Shown: piece by piece, positions 24,635 to 37,259 of the stretch
Position numbering within the stretch: position 1 is the stretch's first letter
Layout: every line of letters begins with the position of its first letter
Source: Mercenaria mercenaria
Taxonomy: Eukaryota; Mollusca; Bivalvia; Venerida; Veneridae
Assembly (NCBI RefSeq): GCF_021730395.1
Contig: NC_069362.1
Span: 42,116,501-42,180,500, forward strand
Direction of reading: 5' to 3'
DNA length: 64,000 bases
Position numbers and translations under genes: made by a program
The notes under the pieces: model-generated
The model's database searches: none
The model's input: the letters and a program-made list of their open reading frames with translations, nothing else
What the model was told of the DNA's origin: nothing

Positions 24635-24896
24635 CAACCGCCTCGATAGCCTAGTGGTAGAGCGTCCGCTTCGAGTGCGGGATGTCGTGGGTTCGATCCC
24701 CGGCCGCGTCATACCAAAGACGTGAAAAATGGTACAAGTAGCTCCCTTGCTTGGCGCTCAGCATTAAAAGGGAATCTGGCCTCTTCTCTCATACCCTCGT
24801 GGCGATGGACTCCATCAGGAATGAGGTGTCGAGAGTGATTAATATAAGTTGTACAACTTCCTTCTCAATCGACCTAAAATAAATTATGTATAAACT
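24635..24896 (+). mobile_element. tRNA-derived SINE of a second family, plus strand
   Basis: The tRNA-like head at about 24638-24713 has an A box (tagcctagtggtagagcg) and a B box (gggttcgatcccc). The body contains gctcccttgcttggcgctca, followed by an A/T-rich end. aagggtt flanks both sides (24628-24634 and 24897-24903), consistent with a 7-bp target duplication. A free-standing tRNA gene is unlikely because of the attached body. Confidence 0.75.
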
Positions 24897-25480
24897 AAGG
24901 GTTACACCAGGCAACAATAGGTTACGGCAGGTCACAAATAAATATGAAAACTCAGTTCCAGCAGGATGTTTTTGGAAACGGGGTTACAAGGGTTACACCA
25001 GGCAACAGGAGGTTACAGCAGGTCACAATGATAATGAAAACTTAATTTCAGCAGAATGTTTTTGGAAACGGGGTTACTAGGATTACACCAGGCAACAGGA
25101 GGTCACATTAATAATGAAAACTCTATTATTTCAGCCGAATGTTTTTGGATACAGGGTTACAAGGGTTACACCAGGCAACTGGAGGTTACAGCAGGTCACA
25201 TTACTTGAAATTATTAAAAATCAAATTTCGGCTGAACATTTTTAGGCACAGGGTTACAAGGGTTACACCATGCAACAGAAGGTTACAGCAGGTCACAATA
25301 CTTGAAACTATCAAAAACAGATATACAGCATGTCACAATAATAATAAAAACTCAATTTCAGCTGAATGTTTTTAGATACAGGGTTACAAGGGTTACACCA
25401 GGTCACACAAACCAATTTATGAAAACTCATTTCAACTGTATGTGTTTGGATTTACACCAGGCAACAGGAAGTTACAGCAG

Positions 25481-27469
25481 GCCGTATCTGTTTGGTCTAT
25501 TTTGAGCATCCCAATGAAAAGTATGTTAATTTTCATTTTCAATTTTAAATCTGAAATTCCCAGTTGAATTTGGAAAATTTACACAACATGAGATAAAAGT
25601 TGAAAATGTGTCATGCTGATGGTAATGTTACTGTAATTTCTTCCCTAATGTAAGCGTTTGTAGATCTTTAACATGCCGTAACAGTAGGTATTATAAGAGA
25701 ATAAAATCATTAAAAATGATGCTAAAAGAACGACAAAACCTGATATTTATTCGTCAAACAGACCTTCAAAGTACAGATTTATGTACTGCTTATATATCTG
25801 CTTGTCTAGTCAAAGTTAAACCGAAAGCAGCAAAATTTTCATCGGAACTTCAGACAAACCATACTGGGCTGTCTATGAGGTCAGGTAATCAGTATGAAAA
25901 CTGAAAACGGTATTTACGAAGTGGAGACTATATTTTATCTTTACCGGACCTCTAGACACGTCACAGTAACTGCATCAATTGTTGGATGACAGATGCAGAC
26001 ATTGAGCAGTATGTGAAAATGAAACACAAGACACATTCATGGCTGTTGTGAATGTCTATGAAATGCAAGCTCGGAAGTATGTTTGCTTGCAGAATATTTT
26101 GTTTTGTTTAATAATACCATAGAGCTATAACACATGGTCTATCACAACTCCCAGATAAAACTAACCCGTACTGTACAGCTTTAATATTATATATATATAG
26201 AGGTTTGTGGCAAAATGTTTCGTGAAGTGGTGGTCTAATTCTAAAACATCCAAACATCCAGTTTATATACATGTACCGGTATGCTGAGATTTAGTGCCAA
26301 TTAAATATAAATCATTGGCTAAACATTTTGTAATAGCAGCAAATATTTATACTGTGTTTATCTATGTATAGGATATCGACCGAGTACGAGGTCTTTCCTA
26401 CAGAGAAAGGCCGATGTACGAGGTTGATATCCGACTTACATACCGTCTTTCCTTCTCAAAATGTCCAGCGGTTACGATTCTGACGAAATTGTATCGCAGG
26501 CATAAAATCTATATGATGAACTTGAAGACAGAAAGATTTTCCTGATACAGAATACATACATGTAAGAAATTTATGTTACTTTTAGAAAATTATGTTTATT
26601 CATAGAAGTTACGGCGTAATAATCTTTCTCGTACTTCAGTTTGTATGGGTGTAGGAAGTGAAAATAGTGTACATGTAAGGCCAGAAAGGTAAGTTACCCT
26701 ATGAAATTTTACCTGAAAGATTTATGCAGGTTAATTATCGCCAGCATACTAGAACAGTACTTCGATACCGGTAGACAATATGAAACCCCGGAAAAGGAAA
26801 TAACTTTCATTTTTGTAGAAAAAAATATTCATAAAACACCAAAAAAAAGAAGAAACATTGTCAAAACTGTTTTAAAAACCTTTTACTTAAAGCGTCCATG
26901 AAGAAACTTGATATAATTTGACAAAGGTCACTTAGATCCGTCCTTCCGGATCCATATCTAGGAAGTGGTTCGGAATATTTAAATAACACTTCATTACACA
27001 TGTTTACCACTAGGGAAATGGGAACCATCAATTTTCAACGGAATTATGCCTCTTAGAAGGTTCTAGTGTTAACTATTTAGGGTACTATATAAATATGGCA
27101 ATTTCTGCTTCTTATCCTGTGACGTGTTTTTATAAACTATTGAATAATTGTCCTTTAGCTTTTTAAAAATCCATATATTTGTACATTTCAAACTAACCTA
27201 TTGGTAGAATTTCATTAAACTTATTTCCTTTTTTCCCATAAACACTTATTATCAACATGTGAAGCTGTGTGCCCACACCCGGTCACCCCAACGCCCTGGT
27301 TACACCTCTTCCCCTTCAAAACCCACAGTCTTTTTCCTTTTTTTTTTCTTTTTTTGAAACTTAATCGTTCCATGAATATTTATCAACATGCAAAGTTGAG
27401 CCTCTCCAAACGTTGCTCCTCCGCCCTGTCTCCCCACCACCCTGATCATGCAACGCACCCCAACATTTT
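25481..27469. other. AT-rich sequence with one small foldback
   Basis: At about 26368-26440, ggatatcgaccgagtacgag pairs with the later gtacgaggttgatatcc. Downstream is a short frame starting MSSGYDSDEIVSQA that stops at once. No gene is recognised; the frame at 25716-25904 has no domain or splice context. Confidence 0.35.
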
Positions 27470-28543
27470 GTTGTGCCCCCCATGAATGGTGGGGGCATAT
27501 AGATTTGGTCTTGTCCGTGCATCCGTCCGCCCGGCCATCCGTCCGTCCGTCCGAAGTTCGTGACGCACCTAGCTCAAAAAGTATTTGATATAAATTGACG
27601 TAACCTTGCATGAGTCTTTATCATGATATGAACTTGCGCACCTCCTATTTTTCGTCTGGCTCAGCCCCCTATTTTCAGAGTTATGGCCCCTGAAATAGTC
27701 AAAAATGCACATTTTCACCTTGTGACACGCCTAGCTCAAAAAGTATTTGATATAAATTGATGAAACCTTGTATGAGTCTTTATCATGATGTGAACTTGCG
27801 CACCTCCTATTTTTCGTCTTGCTCCGCTCCCTATTTTCAGAGTTATGCCCCTGAAATAGTCAAAAATGCACATTTTCACCTTGTAACACGCCTAGCTCAA
27901 AAAGTATTTGATATAGATTCATGAAACCTTGCATGAGTCTTAATCATGATATGAACTTGTGCACCTTTTATTTTTCATTTTGGTCCGCCTCCTATTTTCA
28001 GAGTTATGGCCCTGAGTAGTCAAAATGCACATTTTCACCTTGTGATGCACCTAGTTCAAGAAGTGTTTAATATAAATGATTGAAAACTTGCATAAGTCTT
28101 TATCATGATATAAACTTACACAAAAAGTGTTACACACCTGGCTGGCTCCACCCCCTATTATTAAAGTTATGGCCCCTGAAATAGTAAAGAAATGCACATT
28201 TTCACTTAATTATGTGCCTAGCTCAAAACGTATTTGATGTGAATTTATGAAACCTTGCTTGTGTCTTTATCATGATGTGTCCTTGCACACTTGGCATTCT
28301 TCCTTAGAATCTTGGCATTTATTACAAAGTTATGGCCCTTGAAATAGCCAAAATAGTGGATTTTTTGTTTGTGATGCTCATAGCTCAAAAGTATATGGCC
28401 TAGAATAATGAATCCTTTTCATAAAATGTTTGTTGAGGCTATACCCCATTAAGACTGCAAACATTTGAATTATTTCCCCGTATTTGTGACAAATGTACCA
28501 GTGGGGGGCACACCCTGTGTCCTACAGACACATTCTAGTTTTT
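27470..28543 (+). repeat. Pearl/Helitron-like element, family F
   Basis: The left end has the hairpin gccccccatgaatggtgggg followed by gc. The right end has gtggggggcacaccctgtgt and a hairpin (tgtgtc paired with gacaca), then ttctagttttt. The two ends carry inverted gccccccA-type repeats. Six units of about 160-165 bp are marked by ctagctcaaaaagtatttga and gagttatggcccctgaaata. CTAG after the right hairpin matches the CTRR rule of Helitrons. Confidence 0.72.
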
Positions 28544-29682
28544 CATATTTTTTCCATCAGTATTTATTACATTTATTAAACGTATGAAGTTTTTGTGCAT
28601 GGTTTTCTTGAAAATCCGTTTATTTAAACCACTGACTATTTTATTAGGTAATAATGAGCAATAATGATAAAATCACCATAAAAAGCATGTTATTGAAACA
28701 TATTTATGCGTTTGATAGATGCTATTTCATCACTTTTCAAGTGCTTAGGTCTGGGTCAGATCAGCTAGACCTCTGCACGAGAATTCTTTTGTTCAAAGAG
28801 GTCTTTCAGAAAAATATAGACCTCTGTCTAACAAAAGAAGAGGTATGTAAACATGCATTACGTTTTATTTTAAACCTAGGGTATATAGTACTGTTAATAC
28901 AGATAAACCTGTTACCTTATGTTTACCTAAACAGTTACTATATGTAGTAACTGTTCATATTTTCAAATATGAAACTCAGATCTAGATTACCCCTGAGACA
29001 TAGTCTGTAGCTTGTATCCGCTTGTATCTTTGTATGTTCGAAACACAGCACGAGGTGTCTATTTTTTCATTTTTCATTGTGAAGAAACCATCAGGTTAGC
29101 TTTGTGAACAATTTATGGCTTTATCCAGGTATCATTTGCGAAAAGTCGTCGACGTATTTTCAAAGACTAAGTCTCACCTTTTTTTAAATTAGTATACTTA
29201 CATCTAGATAAATTAGTATACTTACATCTAGATAAATTAGTATACTTACGACTGCTAAATCAAAAGTTTTAATTGTCTCTAATAACGATAATACGGCTTC
29301 GCAGGCTGAGAGAAGTGTAGCACGTGCGCAGTCCCACCATCGCCACGTCTAGCTTGACAGAATGCCTTGAAATTGTCACGATTCGCTTAACTGGTTTGAT
29401 CGACGTGTGGGGCGGACCTAAAAGGCGGTCACCTGTGTATACGGAAGCGACCTTGAAAAGATTGATGACAAGTGTAATAAAATGATGTTGTATATTGCAT
29501 AACGGAATCAGCTCTTGCAGCGGGAGAGGACAATACACAGGACACATGGGGTGTTTTTACAGTAAGGCATATATTTACTGGGCTCAAAAGGGCATAGGTC
29601 GCAATTAAAAACGACAGGGCGCTTTGAGAAAGGGACAGGGCGCCGCGCCCTTCTATTCCGCGCTAGCTGGAGCACAAGTATT
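28544..29682. other. No recognised gene; one weak exon candidate and a 24-bp repeat
   Basis: An exon-like interval at 28741-28841 (plus) has acceptor ttttcaag and donor GTATGTAA around an open frame containing RSGSDQLDLC. It has no phase partner and no recognised domain. At 29187-29250 the 24-bp unit aaattagtatacttacatct plus agat repeats almost three times. A GC-richer stretch at 29290-29560 could be regulatory. Confidence 0.25.
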
Positions 29683-30825
29683 ACTTAAAGACCCACCACG
29701 ACCTAGTGATCTACTTTTCCCTCCCACATGAACTTCGTGCAAATCATTCTGATACAGCTATATTCTACCAATTTAGGCCCTCCCTGAATTAATGTGTTTT
29801 AACAACTTCATCTGCAAATTTATTCATTCATTCTCTTTACAATGTAGTTTTATAAACATAGAATAATATAACTATCTTACACTGTAGAAACAAGTGTGGT
29901 CTAAAGTCACCTTACTACACCAAGTACTGTGCATACTACTACATTGATTTAATTTTAATAATGTATTTGGACATTAAACACATTGTCTTGGCCTTATATA
30001 TGTCACTGTCAATTTGTTACTAGATATTGTTATTTCTTATTTTCTTCATGCAAAACATGTATAATAAGCATCATGGAAATACAAAACAATACAGTTATTT
30101 TGTGGCGCGTCTTTAAAGACCCACCACGACCTAGTGACCTACTTTTTTCACCCACTAAAACTTTGTGAAAATCATTCTTAATACAGGTAATATACAGCTA
30201 TACTACAAGTTTTCAGGTGGACAAATTTGACGCTTACTGAATAGATGTGTTTTCAAAACTTCATCTGCAAATTTATTCTGTCAGTCTCTTTTCAGCATAA
30301 CTTGTGAATATAAGAATATAGATGAATAACTGTCTTACACCGTAGAAACAAAATATGATTGAAATTTAACTAAATACACTGATTTCTGTACATATTGCTA
30401 CATTAATTCAATAAAATGTTAAGACATTAAACACATTGTCTTTGCCTAATATATGTCACTGTCAATTTGAAACTAAATACTTGCATATCTCATATTTTTC
30501 ATGCAAATCATGTATAATTACCATCATGGAAATACAAAAGAATACAGTTATTTTGTGGCGCGTCTTTAAAAAAAAATATTGTTATGTAAAAGCCCTGCTC
30601 CACGGCTGTTCATATTCTATTGTGTGTATGCAACCCATGATTACAACAGGTAACAGTTAACGGCCACGTGCCACACTTTAGCACGCAAAACCACAGGTAT
30701 TTTATATAGAATTTTATATAAAATAGACTCTATTTTGACAGGCGTCACTGCTCATAGTCAGGATTTTCATGCTTTTTCAGTGACAATTTAAGGTTAAAAG
30801 GTAGGACTGGAGCAGGTCTTTAAAA
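29683..30825. repeat. 1.1-kb element with a 430-450-bp internal duplication
   Basis: tttaaagacccaccacgacc occurs at 29683 and again at about 30111. The following 430-450 bp are repeated, including acattaaacacattgtct and tcatggaaatacaaaa, ending in ttattttgtggcgcgtcttt. The block from about 30590 to 30825 ends in gcaggtctttaaa, an inverse of the tttaaagacc start, so the whole may be one TIR element. The last block recurs at 41735-41972. Confidence 0.55.
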
Positions 30826-32391
30826 CATCTATGTGTAAATTTATCGAAAGAATGGTCTTGATGAATATATCCAAAAACATTAACGAATTACATTATGAAT
30901 TCCCAATAGAGTATATGATATACATAACTAATTGTACATGACTAATTGTTCAGCCTCCGTATTTGTACAATATGCGTGTTTTGTTGTATGTACTCATTTG
31001 CCCTGTACATATTCAAATGCTTATGGTTATTATTAATATTGTATGTAGACGAGAGGATGTACTTATGTATAAATATAAAATAAAAAATTTGTTCGGTTCT
31101 GTTCACAAACTTCTTCATTCAGTTTTAAAGTAACTACACTTTAAGATTACATAATTATATAAATAATATATCTCAATTTTTAGGCCAAAAAGAATAATAC
31201 CTTTGTGTAAAGCATTACCTGACCCCAAAATAGGTACTGGTAGGTTACGGAAGATTTTATTTCTTGCAAAAGCATTATAGACTAGAGATGTGAATAAAGC
31301 TTTCATATTAAATGAGAATTCTAGGAAATATTACCATTTTAAATTTAAATATCCCTAAAATTCCCGACAATATTTTTATAAAAAAAGAAACATGGCCTTA
31401 TGCAAGTGTTTTAAACTGAAACACGTATTTCAAAATAGATCAAAAGTTTTGTGAAAGTTGTATACTAATTTCATTGCATGTAAAACAGTATCATTATTAA
31501 TTGAAATTTGGCCCTTGAATTTTAATCAGTCTTAAACTGAAACCATTTCATTTCACAAGAAACATTTTGTTTTGTAGCACCACTATAACCAAATACTGAA
31601 CAAAGAGCCAGTCCTGCAAATACCTTAAAAATCACAAAATACCTTTAAGGAATATAACAGATATTTACATCAGTATGTTGTTAAAACAAATCAAAATTTC
31701 AAAAATATCAAATAATGTAAAGATGAGAGAAAATGAGTGAATACCAGAATACCTGACTGAAGAAACAATTTTTGAATTTACATGCTTTATTGAAGATAAA
31801 GAGTGTATACATGTATTTTGATTTTTACTGGAAAATGTTAAACATCATACAAATATTTAAATGTTTTTACTGTAGGGCAGGAAATCAATGTAATTTCTAT
31901 ATTTTTTTCATTTCCTTCATTTTTATTTTTGTGACTTACAAAAATTTGTTGAAGTTGTAAAATAAATGAATATATAATAATGCAGTGGCAAAATTTGATT
32001 TGTCAATAACATAATTATCCTAAACATATGAAAAATTCGAAAAAGTACTTAAATTAATAAAGTAATTTTTAAGATGTGGGCAAATTATAACAATTTTAGT
32101 ACTTTAGTTTCTTATTTTATACATAAGTTAATATATTATAAATTCTTACCTGTAATTGTTCTTCTATCTTGTTCTTCTACTGTCAAGAAAGCACTAGTTC
32201 ACAAAATATATCTTGAAGTTATGACAAAATAATGACAAAATAGAAATAAAATTTAATACAAAAATTGAACCATACAGGGCCTTATTAAGTATGCAAATAA
32301 AATAACATAGTCTATCACATAATTCATAGTCTGTAAAAGACTGTGATTGGCTGTTTTTAGAATATATTGAGAAATATGATTGGATATGTCT
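30826..32391. other. AT-rich sequence without recognised features
   Basis: Low-complexity AT-rich DNA. No exon, RNA gene or repeat with definable ends was found. Confidence 0.35.
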
Positions 32392-32830
32392 GGAAGGTCT
32401 TTTCACCCCAAAGACATACAAAAACACCCAAATACACCCCCAGACACTTAGAATATTAATTTATTTCTATTATTTATTAAAAAAAATATATATATTAAAG
32501 TCATGTTATTACAGTTAAATTAACCTTTAGAATGGATTTGTTCAAGGAAATACGTCTAAGACCATCAGCTGAAACGAACTTATTAATGTTAAAGGGAGGT
32601 AAATTACATATTGATTTGTTTCCCTTTGATTTGCATTTTACAGATCCCGGACTACGTTCTATAGTTTCCTTTTCTACGATTAAGAAAAGAAAATTATCAC
32701 CAATAACTTCAAAATATGTTATTATTTTGACATCTTAATAATAAACAATAGGATAATTATTGTTTTTCAGGTGTCTTGGGGTGTCGATCTTTGTGTGTTT
32801 TGGGGTGTATTGGGGTGAAAATACCCTCCC
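32392..32830. mobile_element. 439-bp TIR element with a 10-bp target duplication
   Basis: ggatatgtct is present directly on both sides (32382-32391 and 32831-32840). The ends ggaaggtcttttcacccc and ggggtgaaaataccctccc are imperfect inverted repeats that extend, gapped, to about 65-70 bp through acaccc-rich sequence. The 10-bp duplication suggests a Mutator-like (MULE) MITE. The frame at 32532-32738 lies inside and is not a host gene. Confidence 0.75.
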
Positions 32831-32840
32831 GGATATGTCT

Positions 32841-35059
32841 ACCTGCTAAATAAGAAATATAAGGAAGGCCATAAATCACCAACTTTGGGGTATTGTACAA
32901 CAATCACATAATATTTTGTAAGGGATTAATGGTTCTGAAACCATAGGGGTTCTCTTTGATGAGTGTGAATTAATAAATTATTGCAATTTTAACATTAAGG
33001 ATCATCTTTGGTGTACACTTTTGAAATTTAAATCACCAACGTCAGAGGTATTGGTTGTACCTCTGATGTTGGTGACTTATGCCTCCCCCCACCCCCACTA
33101 TTTAAATTAAAAAAAAAAAATAAAACTTGCATAACATTATGTAACCACCAGTAACTACTGTTTTTTTTTTTTTAAGAAATAGGAATCTGTTTGATGTGTG
33201 TCTTTGGTTCTTTATTTTATTTTATTTTATTTTTTTTTTGTAATTAAAGATATCTAATATCTAAATTGGGAAAGAATGTTTCTCTTCTTATATTAAAAAA
33301 GACATAACTTTAATATAGATTTTATTTCACCGAGCTCTGTAACCTCTGTAACCAGGTAAGAAATAAACCAACCCATGGAAAATAGGTTGTTTTAGGCCAT
33401 ATATGCTGAAAACTCCTTTCGGCATATGTAAGATCTATGCGAAAAAGAGTTAAAATTTTGAACAACTGTATATAATGCAGTTTTATTTTCAACACAGTAT
33501 GAATACTGATATAGAACAGCATTTATAAAACCAAAAAAATTCTGATGTAATAGGAAAATACTCTAGCCAAATTTAATACCGTTATATGGATAACGCCTTT
33601 TCGCATATATGTAATTTCTGCGGCACGAAAAAGGGTTATATTTTTCAAATTAATTTTTTTAGTGCATTTTTTTTTTCAAAAAGTATGCATAGATCTACTA
33701 TGATAGAATTCAGTTTGAATAGTTCGATAAAACCATATAAATAACAGGGAAAGATATAAATTTTGGTTTAATAATCTTTGGCAACATTGATATCGATTTA
33801 AACTTTTGCAAAGTCCTTTTCGCATGTGGAAAATCGTTGTGAAAATGACTTGTCTTTTCCAAGTGTTGACTATCATAATAAAATTGTATTGATTGTTTAT
33901 TGAATGATATAAACGTCGATAAAAATGTTCCTTGGGTGCGCAGCTATTAATGCTTATGGGCTAATGGCAGGAAAGGATTCTTGAAATTACAATACCAATG
34001 GGAGTGTTTAATAATATATGAGAGAAAACACAGTGAGTTGAATACAATGCAGTCAGTTTAAATTTATTAAATTTATTAAACAAAATCAATCAATAAGTGA
34101 AAATATAGTAATATTCAAATGATTTATTAAATTGGCAAACAATACGTTAATCATTCAATGAAAAAAGTATTTGAAGAAAACATTGAGTTTTAAGAGAAAT
34201 ATTTAAGAAGGCTAAATAGCGGAAAATATCATTAGAGAGGTACAATATAATAAAAATGGCATGTTTAGATTAGTCACATTTTATTTACACCAACTGCTTT
34301 GAAAAATTGTATTAAAATATATAAGTTTCATTTTAATTGATATTTCTCAAATGAAAATAGAGTTTAAACAACATAAACCGATATAATTTCCTTGAGGTAT
34401 TTTACAGAAAATTATTAAATGATAAGATGATAGTTTTAACAAACAAACAGTATTTCTTATACATGTATTCTAATCCATTATAGTTCATATTCATTAGCAT
34501 ATCAAATTTTAACAGATTGGGTCTGTTATAAATTTCGGTCTAATATATTATTTTTTTCTAGTATGAGATAAGGAAGATCATTCTAATAAAAAGTGGTATT
34601 CGTTCCCAATAATACTTTGACATAGTGTACATAGCTATTCTATTCCAATTTCTTGTTTCTACATATGTAGTCTTTTGTTTCTTGTCCTAAATTTTACTAT
34701 ATACTTGATCCTTTTCGAGTAAATAATTTTCAAATTTGAATTTTCAAGAAAGGAAACATTATCAATTATTTCAAGCACACGTGTCAAACATCAAACAATG
34801 ATTGAAGTATTTATTTGTTCTTTCGTTTTTATAATACTTTTCTTACACAAATGAAAAGATAAAATTGTTATAAAATATTTCTTGCTAATGAAATCATGTC
34901 CAAATATGATTGATATAGTTGATATAATCAAAGTCCGTATGTGAAAAGAAGTTTCTCCTATCACGGTGTATAAAGTCATTTCCGTACGATACCCGGGTTG
35001 AGCGCCCGTCATCTTAACCACTAGACCACCGCTCGTTCCCGTTATTATGATTACAGGTA
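32841..35059. other. AT-rich sequence with hairpin, decayed repeats and a tRNA-like fragment
   Basis: At 33032-33076 tcaccaac-tcagaggta pairs with tacctctga-gttggtga around a 7-base loop. Between 33400 and 33860 three diverged units about 190-210 bp apart share ccttttcgcata motifs, also seen at 21700-21800. At 34977-35045, read on the minus strand, tggtctagtggttaagatga is an A-box-like SINE head fragment. Confidence 0.4.
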
Positions 35060-35415
35060 ATTTTCAATTGTAAAATGTGTGGAAAAGTTTAGAAGTGCTT
35101 TGTTAACTGTATATGCAACAGCATGTTGTTAATACCGTTTGCACAATGCAAGGCATAGTATACGTACTGTATTGTTACCGTATAGCGTGATTTTATTAAT
35201 AACATTAATCATGCGCTCTATTCAAAGACACGCTCAGTTCTGTAAACATGGTAATGTTGTAATGAATAAGAACACTATTCAGTACATCTTATTGAATTAT
35301 AAGGGATACTTCAAATCAACTTTATTAAAAATAAGTTAAATATCATAGATTAATGGCCATTCATTACTAACTTGGATGTATTTCTGTATTTATTCGAAAC
35401 GTCACAGTAATTAAA
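35060..35415 (+). promoter_or_regulatory. Upstream region conserved among the transporter paralogues
   Basis: Segments such as gtgctttgttaactg, tgtattgttac, attcaaagacac and acttggatgtatttctgt recur in the same order upstream of the minus-strand copies (52500-52830 and 61790-62120). Conservation across paralogues marks it as the likely promoter region. No clear TATA box was identified. Confidence 0.45.
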
Positions 35416-37179
35416 ATGCCTTTGGTTGTCGAAGACACTAGCGACCTTGAAGTGTCTTTTACATATGCCGGTTACGAACGGGAAACGGAAGCTTCTTTTC
35501 TTCTGTCAGGGAATAAACTGACAAAAACATTATCAAATTCGACGCTTTCAAGCGAGAGTGTTGACGGAGGTACCCAAAATGGAGGGAAGATGCACGCGCC
35601 AACATCACATGGTGTTTTAGTAATGGCGGCTTGCTTGTATATGAGTATGTCTAGTTTTGGAATGACTTCTGCTCTCGGGGTTGTTTATGTGGAGCTGATA
35701 TCGTCATTCCAATGTCTACGATCAGAGGCAGCACTTGTGCATGGCTTGTACATGGGTGTTTCATTAGGTAATGGTATTTTATGAAATCACCAAGCACTTC
35801 TGAATGGTCAATCTCTATGGTGTAAGTTTCCGCTCCAGCATTTGTTAAAAATCAACAACAATAACCATAGCTATATTTCTGCACAAAAATCTTGCACTTG
35901 AATTTGGGTTTTTGAAATTTCAAGTGACGTAAGAATTTCAAATTCAAGATCGTAAAATAGATCTACTAGTAAATTGAAATTCTCTTACCATGCATTGTAA
36001 AGTCAAAATTGGCGAATTTTGCGACAAAAAGCAGTAATAAGACACATTAAAATAAGACATTCAATTCTATTTGATATCTGAAAAAGTTCACACATGAATA
36101 GCAAAATAAACGGCTTCTTTCGAATTTATTTCTAGGTGGTGGACTTCTCTTCAGGAAGGTCGTAACAAAGTATGATACTGGCGCATGCGTAATGACAGCT
36201 GCTGTTTTTGCTGGTGTTGCAATGGCTTGTGGGAGTCTGGCAGGTGACATTGGCACAGTTATAGCCTTCGTAGGAGTTTATTTGCAAGTGTTAATATCCT
36301 CGTTTCATCAATAGTTATCAACTGGACGTTTGTTAATAACAATAAATTTGCTCTTGGTGTTCTGCCATTAGGCTCTACAATTGGACAGACTGCAATGCCA
36401 TACATTGCTGATGCCTAACTGAAGCATATTCGTGGAGCGGATGTTTGATAATTTTGAGTGCTCTAGCATATCTAAACTGCATTCCATGTGGATTAATTAT
36501 TCACTTTTCCAAAAGATATTTTCATACAGGAGGGAAAACTAACACCAAAGGCGATAGTGCGTCTGTTGCGAGCTTTTTGACCGATGGTGCTTTCATGGTG
36601 TACATAGTGTCATCATTTATATTTATAACATTTGGTCCGGTTGAACTATGGTTCGTTGTGGACGTGGCTGTTCTAAAGGGCTTTGGGGTTCAGTCAGGCG
36701 CAATTTTGCTTTCTCTTAATGGAATATTCGGATTTGCTGGCAGAATTATATCTATCGTATTTTTGAAATTTTATCCAAAGACTCGGCCGGAAATACACAT
36801 GTGTTACGCGTTTACAATTTGGGCTGTAGCTCACCTCGGTGTTATTGCCTCGCCAGTATACTGGGGAATGTTCTTGTCGATGATACTCCGTAGTTTAACA
36901 GCGGCTATAGTGACAGTATTTATACCGTCTTTGCAACTGGAGCTCCGAGGGTCAGAAAGCTTTCCAACGACAGTTGCTATAACTTATATGATAATGGGTG
37001 TAGGGGATATAATAGGGGAATATCTGGGTGGTTATAGCGTTGATGTAACAGGGTCGTATAATCTAATTTTTTACATAGCTGCGGTAGGTACTCTGTACTG
37101 CGGAATTAGTATGCTTATTATTTATGTGATCTTCAAAAGGAGAAAACGTCATTCCGGACAGTATCAAGAACTATCATGA
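35416..37179 (+). pseudogene. SLC16/MCT-like transporter, copy 1, broken
   Basis: Exon 1 (35416-35767, donor GTAATG) starts MPLVVEDTSDLEVSFTYAG and is intact. Exon 2 starts at 36136 after tttctag. Against the two intact paralogues, exon 2 lacks 10 bases near 36276 and one base near 36413. The frame is not restored, and TAA stops the original reading there. The second half (36445-37179) remains open and ends YQELS, so decay is recent or the sequence has errors. A polyadenylation signal follows at 37253. Homology with copies 2 and 3 extends through the 3' flank to about 37600, in inverted orientation. Confidence 0.8.
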
Positions 37180-37259
37180 TCAAGACGCTTCGAATATTGC
37201 TTTCGTTGACATGGGTCATGCAAAATCCACTCGAGTCGCGTATAGCATCCCAAATAAAG

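Larger units (their letters stand above)
21960..25480. repeat. 91-bp minisatellite array, interrupted
   Basis: The unit contains gggttacaagggttacacc, aggcaacag, ggttacagcaggtcacaaat and gaaaactcaatttcagctga. The ggatac marker recurs at exactly 91 bp (for example 22915 and 23006). Roughly 30 units are present, with the edges most diverged. The array is interrupted at 22258-22756, at 23116-23162, by a SINE at 23541-23812 and by a different SINE at 24635-24896. Long open frames inside are repeat artefacts. Confidence 0.85.

Noticed and set aside
24638-24713. Free-standing tRNA gene
   Set aside because: A tRNA-like head continues into a SINE body and is flanked by a target duplication. The same reasoning applies to the tRNA-like pieces at 12470, 34977 and 49200.
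21960-25480. Several overlapping 60-106-codon frames in the 91-bp array
   Set aside because: 91 is not a multiple of three, and the frames simply rotate through the repeat.
28741-28841. Coding exon with good splice sites on the plus strand
   Set aside because: No phase-compatible partner exon and no recognised domain; noted as a weak candidate only.
32532-32738. 68-codon frame that looks protein-like
   Set aside because: It lies wholly inside the 439-bp TIR element, whose ends and target duplication are clear.
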